Below, one piece after another: positions 28,338 through 33,283 of a DNA stretch of 33,283 bases. Positions within the stretch are counted from its first letter, which is position 1, and each line of letters opens with the position of its first letter. A model generated the notes under the pieces. It was not told the origin of the DNA. It worked only from the letters and a program-made list of their open reading frames with translations, and searched no databases. A program made the translations under genes and the position numbers. The stretch covers positions 1-33,283 of the forward strand of contig JAODBP010000023.1 in the NCBI GenBank assembly GCA_025464025.1, written 5' to 3'. This stretch comes from Actinomycetes bacterium. GTDB lineage: Bacteria > Actinomycetota > Acidimicrobiia > Acidimicrobiales > CADCSY01.

Positions 28338-28849
28338 CGGCGCGCGCCGACGTGCTGACCGTCGGCGTCGCCGACCTGCTCAGCCGTCCGGGCAACGCCC
28401 GCCACGAGGAGCTCTCGGCCGTGCTCGACGGGCTGGAGGTGCTCGGCAGCCACGTGCCGGACGGCGCCCCGGTCACCCTCGACCTCGAGCTCCAGTCGGT
28501 CAACGACGGGATCGTCGTCAAGGGCACCGTGTCGGCTCCGTGGACAGGGGAGTGCCGGCGGTGCCTGAACACCGTCGACGCCGTGCTCACGACTGACGTC
28601 ATGGAGATCTTCGAGGACGAGCCGGTCGACGGCGAGACCCGCAAGCTCGACCACGACCGCATCGACCTCGAGCCCGTCGCCCGCGAGGCCGTCCTGCTCG
28701 AGCTGCCGCTCGCCCCGCTGTGCAAGGACGACTGCGCCGGCCTGTGCGCCGAGTGCGGCGCCGACCGCAACGCCGTCGACTGCGGCCACGGCGTCGACGT
28801 CGTCGACGAGCGCTGGTCCGCCCTCGGCGACCTCAAGTTCGAGGAGTAG
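28334..28849 (+). CDS. DUF177/YceD family protein
   Basis: The 171-residue product has the family hallmarks: VTLDLELQSVNDGIVVKGTVSAPWTGECRRCLN with the CxxC pair, and the C-terminal Cys-rich block PLCKDDCAGLCAECGADRN. YceD proteins are linked to 23S rRNA or ribosome metabolism and usually stand directly before rpmF (L32) and rnc. GTG 28334 overlaps the previous stop. No rpmF follows here; the next 329 bases contain no gene. Confidence 0.92.
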   Translation: MTARADVLTVGVADLLSRPGNARHEELSAVLDGLEVLGSHVPDGAPVTLDLELQSVNDGIVVKGTVSAPWTGECRRCLNTVDAVLTTDVMEIFEDEPVDGETRKLDHDRIDLEPVAREAVLLELPLAPLCKDDCAGLCAECGADRNAVDCGHGVDVVDERWSALGDLKFEE

Positions 28850-28888
28850 GGGCTCGTGTCGTCGGTCCCGGTGCCCCGACGCGCTGCG

Positions 28889-29159
28889 GGCTGACGAGCG
28901 GTCGCACCCGGCGTTCTTCGCGGCCGCGCCGACGGGGCTCGTGATACCGCCCCTCCTGTTTCCGCGGAAAGACGAAGGACGCTCCGAGGGGACGACCTGG
29001 GCGCGCCGGACCTGGTGCTTCCCGAACCGGCGACGGATTGACAACGTTTCTGTTGTCGATCCATCGCCAGTTCGAGCGGAGGGACTCGGGCGCGCCCACC
29101 GTCGTCTCAGGGCGTCCTTGGTCTTTCGACCCTGACGCGAACGCCCGAACTCGTCAGCC
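28889..29159. repeat. Large imperfect palindrome in a gene-free stretch
   Basis: Bases 28850-29178 hold no convincing gene. The centre is GACAAC (29040-29045), loop GTTTCT, GTTGTC (29052-29057). Arms extend about 80 nt each: AAAGACGAAGGACG (28968-28981) matches CGTCCTTGGTCTTT (29113-29126), and GGGCGCGCC recurs symmetrically at 28999-29007 and 29088-29096. Farther out GGCTGACGAG (28889-28898) matches CTCGTCAGCC (29150-29159), with about 45 extra bases in the left arm. The structure could be a fold-back mobile repeat or an extended terminator. Short frames on both strands here mirror each other and are rejected as genes. Confidence 0.75.
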
Positions 29160-29178
29160 GCGGCGGTGCCTGACGACC

Positions 29179-29391
29179 TCAGTCCGGCAGGGCGTCCTTG
29201 AACGGGGCCGAGCCGGCGAGGGGCAGGAGGTCGTAGAAGGCGGCCATGTCGCCGGCGACCTTGAGCCGGCCCTGCATGTAGGCGACGTCGGGGTCGAGCG
29301 AGCCGTCGCGCAGCGACGTGGCCGTCTCGGGCGTGGCCGAGAACGAGATGCCGTCGAGCTCGAAGTCGACCATGGGCTCGCTGCGGGCCAC
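29179..29391 (-). CDS. SCP2 sterol-carrier-like small protein
   Basis: The 70-residue product ends with the SCP2-domain C-terminal pattern DPDVAYMQGRLKVAGDMAAFYDLLPLAG and begins MARSEPMVDFELDGISFSATP. Full SCP2 domains are near 100 residues, so this is a shortened version of the lipid-binding fold, a form seen in Actinobacteria. GTG 29391 follows the mca stop by one base, so it is probably on the mca transcript. A ligand cannot be stated. Confidence 0.7.
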   Translation of the reverse strand: MARSEPMVDFELDGISFSATPETATSLRDGSLDPDVAYMQGRLKVAGDMAAFYDLLPLAGSAPFKDALPD

Positions 29392-29392
29392 G

Positions 29393-30268
29393 TCAGCCGC
29401 CCACGCGGTCGCGCACGCCGGCGAACACGTCGTCCTCCGGCGTGGCGCTGTCGACGAGCGACCGGGCCAGCTCGTACTCGTCGTAGGGGTGGACCGTGCG
29501 CGCCTCCTCGGGCGGCAGGCCGAACCAGAACGGCGACTCGGGGTCGATCTGGGTGGCGTGGGCCTTCAGGGCGGCGGGCCGCACGTCCATGAAGTCGCTC
29601 ACGTCGATAGTGGTCGTGATCTTGTGGTCGTGCGCCGGGCGCTCGAACCACTTCTCGTCGAACGGCGACTCCAGCCCGAGGGCGAGGAACCGCTCGTGCT
29701 GGGCCACCACCCGGGCCCGCGACCAGAGCATGTAGTACAGCTTCAGCGGCTGCCACGGCTCGCCCAGCTCGGGGTAGGCGTCGGGGTCGCCGGCGGCGTC
29801 GAAGGCGATGACCGAGATCTCGTGCACCCGCAGGTGGTCCGGGTGCGGGTACCCCTCCTGGTCGTCGGCGTAGGTCATCAGCACGTGGGGCCGGTGCTCG
29901 CGGATGGCGGCGACCAGCCGGCCCACGGCCTCGTCGAGCGGCGCCTGGGCGAAGGAGGCGGGGTCGAGGTTGGCCTCGGTGTCGGGCATGCCGGAGTCCC
30001 GGTACCCGAGCATGAGCACCTCGTCGTAGCCGATGATCCGGGTCGCCTCGGCCAGCTCCTCCATGCGGACGTCGTGGAGCCGGTTGCGCACCTCCTCGGT
30101 GTCCATGGCCGGGTTGAGGATGTCGCCCGCCTCGCCGCCGGTGCAGCACACGAGCACGGTGTGCACGCCTTCGGCATGGGCCTTGGCCACCGTGCCGGCC
30201 CCCTTCGACGCCTCGTCGTCGGGGTGGGCATGGACCGTCATGAGGGAGAGGGCGTCCGGATCACGCAC
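29393..30268 (-). CDS. mca: Mycothiol S-conjugate amidase
   Basis: Mca cleaves mycothiol conjugates, releasing mercapturic acids in actinobacterial detoxification. The 291-residue LmbE-like metalloenzyme has VHAHPDDEASKG with zinc ligands His15 and Asp18 and the Lys22 typical of Mca rather than MshB, CCTGGEAGDILNPAMDTEE, and YPHPDHLRVHE with the third zinc-ligand His. GTG 30268 lies six bases after TAGCGT on the minus strand, so the mRNA is probably leaderless. The gene shows that this organism makes mycothiol. Confidence 0.92.
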   Translation of the reverse strand: MRDPDALSLMTVHAHPDDEASKGAGTVAKAHAEGVHTVLVCCTGGEAGDILNPAMDTEEVRNRLHDVRMEELAEATRIIGYDEVLMLGYRDSGMPDTEANLDPASFAQAPLDEAVGRLVAAIREHRPHVLMTYADDQEGYPHPDHLRVHEISVIAFDAAGDPDAYPELGEPWQPLKLYYMLWSRARVVAQHERFLALGLESPFDEKWFERPAHDHKITTTIDVSDFMDVRPAALKAHATQIDPESPFWFGLPPEEARTVHPYDEYELARSLVDSATPEDDVFAGVRDRVGG

Positions 30269-30274
30269 GCCACG

Positions 30275-30316
30275 ACGCTACCCACCCACGCGACGGATCC
30301 CGACCGGTCCTAGGCT
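30275..30316. promoter_or_regulatory. Divergent -10 boxes of mca and the nfeD-like gene
   Basis: TAGCGT on the minus strand (30280-30275) lies six bases before the mca GTG, and TAGGCT on the plus strand (30311-30316) lies seven bases before the nfeD-like GTG (30324). Both genes appear leaderless. Confidence 0.5.
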
Positions 30317-30323
30317 GCGGGCA

Positions 30324-30815
30324 GTGGACGAACCCGAGGTCTGGCGGTGGATCTGGCTGGCCGGCATCGCCCTCTTCGGGGTGGCCGAGCTGGTCACGCC
30401 AGTGGCGTTCCTGTTCCTCCCGATCGCCATCGGCGCGGCGGCGGCCACGGTGACGGCGTTCTTCGGCGTCGACGTCGCGGTCGAGGTCGTGGTCTTCGTC
30501 CTGGTCACCGGTGTGAGCTACGCCGTCCTCTGGCCGATCGGCCGGCGCATCACCACCAAGCCCGGTGCCCACCACCGCTCCGGCGTCAACCGGTGGATCG
30601 GCCGCGAGGCCATCGTGATCGAGCCCATCCCGGCCGGGCCCGGCGCGACCGGCACCGTCCGGCTCGAGCGCGAGACGTGGCGGGCCGAGACGACCGACGG
30701 TGAGCACGTCGCCGCCGGGGCCACCGTGCTCGTCAAGCGGGTCACCGGCACCCGGCTCGTCGTCCTGCCGCTCGATCCCCCCGAACCCCCTCCCGACCGA
30801 CTCGGAGCTCTTTGA
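30324..30815 (+). CDS. NfeD-family membrane protein
   Basis: The 163-residue product has three hydrophobic segments: IWLAGIALFGVAELVTPVAFLFL, PIAIGAAAATVTAFFGV and VEVVVFVLVTGVSYAVLW (together about 8-75). A cytoplasmic OB-fold domain follows (about 85-150: GREAIVIEPIPAGPGATGTVRLERETWRAE). NfeD proteins form membrane microdomain complexes with SPFH proteins, and the downstream gene is one, overlapping by one base (TGATG). GTG 30324 is chosen because it follows TAGGCT by seven bases. Confidence 0.9.
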   Translation: MDEPEVWRWIWLAGIALFGVAELVTPVAFLFLPIAIGAAAATVTAFFGVDVAVEVVVFVLVTGVSYAVLWPIGRRITTKPGAHHRSGVNRWIGREAIVIEPIPAGPGATGTVRLERETWRAETTDGEHVAAGATVLVKRVTGTRLVVLPLDPPEPPPDRLGAL

Positions 30816-31756
30816 TGATCTTCCTCATCCCCCTCGTCGTCGTCCTCGTCCTGCTGCTCGTGGTCGTGGGCACCTCGGTGCGGATCATCCGCCCGTACCA
30901 GCGGGGCCTGGTCGAGCGCGTCGGCCGCTACCACGCCACCGTCGAGCCCGGCCTGCGCTTCCTCATGCCGTTCATCGACAAGATGGTCCGCGTCGACATG
31001 CGCGAGAGCGTCGTCGACGTCCCGCCGCAGGAGGTCATCACCTCCGACAACGTGGTGGTGAAGGTCTACGCCGTCGTCTACTACGAGGCCACCGACCCCC
31101 AGCGCCTCGTCTACAACGTGTCCGACTTCCTCGGCGCGGTCACGAAGCTGGCCCAGACGAACCTGCGGAACCTGATCGGCGACCTCCAGCTCGACGAGGC
31201 CCTCACCTCGAGCCTCACGATCAACACCCGGCTCCGCGAGATCCTCGACGACGCCACCGACAAGTGGGGCGCCCGCGTCGTGCGCGTCGAGATCCAGCGC
31301 ATCGACCCGCCGGCCGACGTCGTGACCGCCATGCACCACCAGATGCAGTCGGAGCGCACCCGGCGAGCCCTCGTCACCGAAGCCCAGGGCGACCGCGAGG
31401 CCGCCATCACCCGGGCCGAGGGCGAGAAGGAGGCGGCCGTGCTCGCCGCCCAGGGCCAGGCCGAGGCCACCCGCACCGTGGCCGACGCCGAGCGCTACCG
31501 CCAGGAGACCGTGGCCCAGGGCGAGGCCGACGCCATCCGCTTCGTCTACCAGGCCCTCCACGACGGCGACCCGACACCCGACGTCCTGGCCGTCAAGTAC
31601 TTCGAGACCCTCCAGGTGATGGCCGCCGGCGAGGCCACCAAGATCTACCTGCCGTCGAGCCCCGACGGGCTGTCCAACACGCTGGCCAGCCTGGCCGAGG
31701 TCGTGCGGTCCGGTGAGCCCCCGGCCGCCCCGACGACCCGGCGGCCCAAGAGCTAG
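30815..31756 (+). CDS. SPFH/Band 7 (QmcA/slipin-like) protein
   Basis: The 313-residue product is a flotillin/stomatin-like membrane scaffold. It has an N-terminal transmembrane segment (IFLIPLVVVLVLLLVVVG), the Band 7 domain (IIRPYQRGLVERVGRYHATVEPGLRFLMPFID to about residue 185) and a coiled coil EAQGDREAAITRAEGEKEAAVLAAQGQAEATRTVADAERYRQ. ATG 30815 follows GGAG by seven bases and overlaps the nfeD-like stop; TTG 30812 is the alternative. The pair probably forms one membrane complex. Confidence 0.93.
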   Translation: MIFLIPLVVVLVLLLVVVGTSVRIIRPYQRGLVERVGRYHATVEPGLRFLMPFIDKMVRVDMRESVVDVPPQEVITSDNVVVKVYAVVYYEATDPQRLVYNVSDFLGAVTKLAQTNLRNLIGDLQLDEALTSSLTINTRLREILDDATDKWGARVVRVEIQRIDPPADVVTAMHHQMQSERTRRALVTEAQGDREAAITRAEGEKEAAVLAAQGQAEATRTVADAERYRQETVAQGEADAIRFVYQALHDGDPTPDVLAVKYFETLQVMAAGEATKIYLPSSPDGLSNTLASLAEVVRSGEPPAAPTTRRPKS

Positions 31757-32283
31757 ACGAGGGGGTCGAGCAGGCGGCCCAGCCGCTCGATCAGGTCCTG
31801 GAGCTGCGCCGCCGTCCGCTCGTACCCGCTGTCGGGCCCGCCGATCGGGTCGGCGATGTCGTCGTTGGGATCATCGCCCAGCAGGTCGGCGGCCCGGCGG
31901 CCGGCGCCCACGAGCGCCAGCCACTCGTCGAACGACGACGCCGACCCGGCGGCCTCGCCCCGGCGCACCAGTTCGCGGAGCGTGAACGTCTTGCCCATGG
32001 AGGCCGGCCGCGCCACCACGACCTCGCGCAGGTGCTGCCGCGCCATGCAGAGGACGAGGTCGGCCTCGGCGATCATCTCCGGGTCGAGCGTGCGGCTGAC
32101 GTGGTCGTCGAGCACCAGCCCCCGGGTCGCCATGGCCCGGACGCCGCCGGGGCTGGCCGGTCGGCCGCCGGGCAGCGAACCGGCCGACGACACGTCGAGC
32201 GAGGGCAGCCGGCGCCGGAGCAGGGCCTCCGCCATCGGCGACCGGCACTGGTTCGCGGTGCAGACGACCAGGACGCTCGTCAC
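31753..32283 (-). CDS. Low-molecular-weight protein-tyrosine-phosphatase family protein
   Basis: The 176-residue product has the P-loop VLVVCTANQCRSPMAEALLR (Cys8-x5-Arg14-Ser15) at the N-terminus and the general-acid segment DDIADPIGGPDSGYE near the end, both required for cysteine-based phosphatase activity. In actinobacteria such proteins act on tyrosine- or arginine-phosphate, or belong to the arsenate-reductase branch; the residues here suit the phosphatase branch. GTG 32283 overlaps the upstream stop (GTGA). Its 3' end overlaps the SPFH-gene end by four bases on opposite strands. Confidence 0.88.
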   Translation of the reverse strand: MTSVLVVCTANQCRSPMAEALLRRRLPSLDVSSAGSLPGGRPASPGGVRAMATRGLVLDDHVSRTLDPEMIAEADLVLCMARQHLREVVVARPASMGKTFTLRELVRRGEAAGSASSFDEWLALVGAGRRAADLLGDDPNDDIADPIGGPDSGYERTAAQLQDLIERLGRLLDPLV

Positions 32284-33283
32284 GAACGGGCGCTGGCGAC
32301 CGGCTCGAGCCGGTCCTCGCCGGTCTCGTCGTCCTCGACCAGCACCCAGCCACACATCTCGGCGAGGATCGCCTCGCCCTCCGAGGGCCCGCTGGCGATG
32401 AGCTCGTCGCCGGCCAGCAGCCGGTGGGTGCCCCGAGGCCGGTAGACGTAGCGCCCGCCCCGGTGCACGGCGAGGATGTGGAACCCGGGATCGATGTCGA
32501 GGTGGAGCTCGGCCAGCGACGCACCGTCGACGCGGGAGCCCTCGCCGACCGGCAGGCGCACCACGACCTCGTCGGCGTCGCCCAGGGCGATCGACAGGAT
32601 CGGGTGCACGTCCTCCTGCTTCTCGATGAGCCACACCATCTGCTGGGCCGCGTCCCCGAGGTCCTCGGCGGCGTCGGCCAGGTGGAGCAGGCCCCGGAGC
32701 GGCGACGGGTCGACCGAGTCGGCCGAGGCCCGCAGCACCCAGGTCTCCAGGCGCTCCTTCATCTCGTCCAGCCGGTCCTCGAGGTGGTTGACCTCGGCGG
32801 CCAGGCCCTGGTCGCGCAGCACGAGGGCCGACCAGGCCAGGCCCACGCAGGTGGTGGAGATGTTCTTCATCTCGACCAGCACGTCGACGGCCCGGTCGAG
32901 GTCGGTGGTGATGACCTGCTCGGGCAGCTCGGGTGGCGTCCAGAGGTCGGCGCCGGCGAGCTGGCGCAGGCGCGGGATGCCCGACGGCGAGCCGTGCAGG
33001 AACAGCACGTCGCCGGGGCGCAGGATCTCGTCGCCCTTCACGTCGGTGATCCACTCCCGGCCCCGGTGGATGGCTACCACGCGCATGCCCACGGCGACGG
33101 GCAGCTCGAAGTCGGCCAGCGGGCGGTGGGCGAAGTGCGAGCCTTCGCGGAGGATCACCCGGTGGGCGACCTCCTCGGCGTCGGACAGGTCGGCGACGAG
33201 CTCGCGCGGGATGCCGAGGCGGTGCACGACGATCCGGGCGATGTCGACGGCGGCGTTGCCGATGCGCTCGATGGAGGACACGA
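32280..33283 (-). CDS. PhoU/TrkA-C domain protein, 5' end outside window
   Basis: The visible 334 codons contain a PhoU-like helical segment at the start (SSIERIGNAAVDIARIVVHRLGIP), a TrkA-C (RCK_C) domain (about 60-105: ADFELPVAVGMRVVAIHRGREWI), a second PhoU-like helical bundle (about 127-225), and a second TrkA-C domain (about 240-310: LDIDPGFHILAVHRGGRYVYRPRGTHRL). Proteins with this order are soluble regulators of potassium or other ion channels, found in archaea and actinobacteria. GTG 33281 is at the edge, and the opening helix suggests the real start lies beyond it. It is coupled to the phosphatase gene. Confidence 0.82.
   Translation of the reverse strand, partial: VSSIERIGNAAVDIARIVVHRLGIPRELVADLSDAEEVAHRVILREGSHFAHRPLADFELPVAVGMRVVAIHRGREWITDVKGDEILRPGDVLFLHGSPSGIPRLRQLAGADLWTPPELPEQVITTDLDRAVDVLVEMKNISTTCVGLAWSALVLRDQGLAAEVNHLEDRLDEMKERLETWVLRASADSVDPSPLRGLLHLADAAEDLGDAAQQMVWLIEKQEDVHPILSIALGDADEVVVRLPVGEGSRVDGASLAELHLDIDPGFHILAVHRGGRYVYRPRGTHRLLAGDELIASGPSEGEAILAEMCGWVLVEDDETGEDRLEPVASARS

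Noticed and set aside
28833..29135. Short frames on both strands in the gene-free stretch after DUF177
   Set aside because: The two strands give mirror-like peptides because the DNA is palindromic; no start signal or family fits.
1..33283. CRISPR array or IS element
   Set aside because: No regularly spaced repeats and no transposase motif were seen; the only recombinase is the tyrosine integrase.

Overview
The window is high-GC DNA from a mycothiol-making actinobacterium. The evidence is a Mca-type mycothiol conjugate amidase, a WhiB-like protein, a SepIVA/DivIVA-like gene beside coaD, frequent GTG and TTG starts, and many starts that look leaderless (a TANNNT -10 box 6-8 nt before ATG or GTG). 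Gene content fits the Acidimicrobiia or a nearby deep actinobacterial lineage, but no rRNA or marker gene here proves this.

Left chromosomal block (1-8205): 5'-end part of GTP-dependent PEP carboxykinase (-), a cold-shock-like protein (-), thiL-thiD (+), rpmB (-), fakA (DAK2/YloV fatty acid kinase) (+), a HAD-IIB phosphatase (-) and recG (+). The rpmB-fakA-recG grouping is a conserved bacterial neighbourhood.

Integrated element (8186-22679, about 14.5 kb): a 20-bp direct repeat, identical to the last six codons and stop of recG, flanks the element, so it sits in the 3' end of recG and leaves the gene intact. Both ends also share a 17-bp repeat and paired GTCCTCAG octamers 11 bp apart, as expected for integrase arm sites. 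Inside are a tyrosine integrase and a divergent regulator/excisionase switch; a run of small Cys-rich proteins around a replication-type gene carrying iteron-like repeats; a terminase-small-subunit-like gene on the opposite strand; a HK97 prohead protease; a tape-measure protein and a WhiB protein; a four-gene minus-strand operon ending in an ADP-ribosyltransferase-like protein; a HATPase + DUF4325-like STAS pair; and a secreted metzincin-type protease. I see no terminase large subunit, portal, major capsid, tail tube, lysin or holin. The element is therefore either a decayed siphoprophage or a phage satellite that uses a helper's particles.

Right chromosomal block (22680-33283): a LuxR-type HTH protein (+); a translationally coupled minus operon (GlxA-type AraC regulator, deazaflavin-dependent nitroreductase, nitronate monooxygenase); an enoyl-CoA hydratase plus small zinc-ribbon protein (-); rsmD-coaD-sepIVA-like-DUF177 (+); a non-coding stretch filled by a large imperfect palindrome; an SCP2-like protein and mca (-); an NfeD + SPFH pair (+); and a low-molecular-weight phosphatase with a PhoU/TrkA-C protein (-) cut by the window edge.
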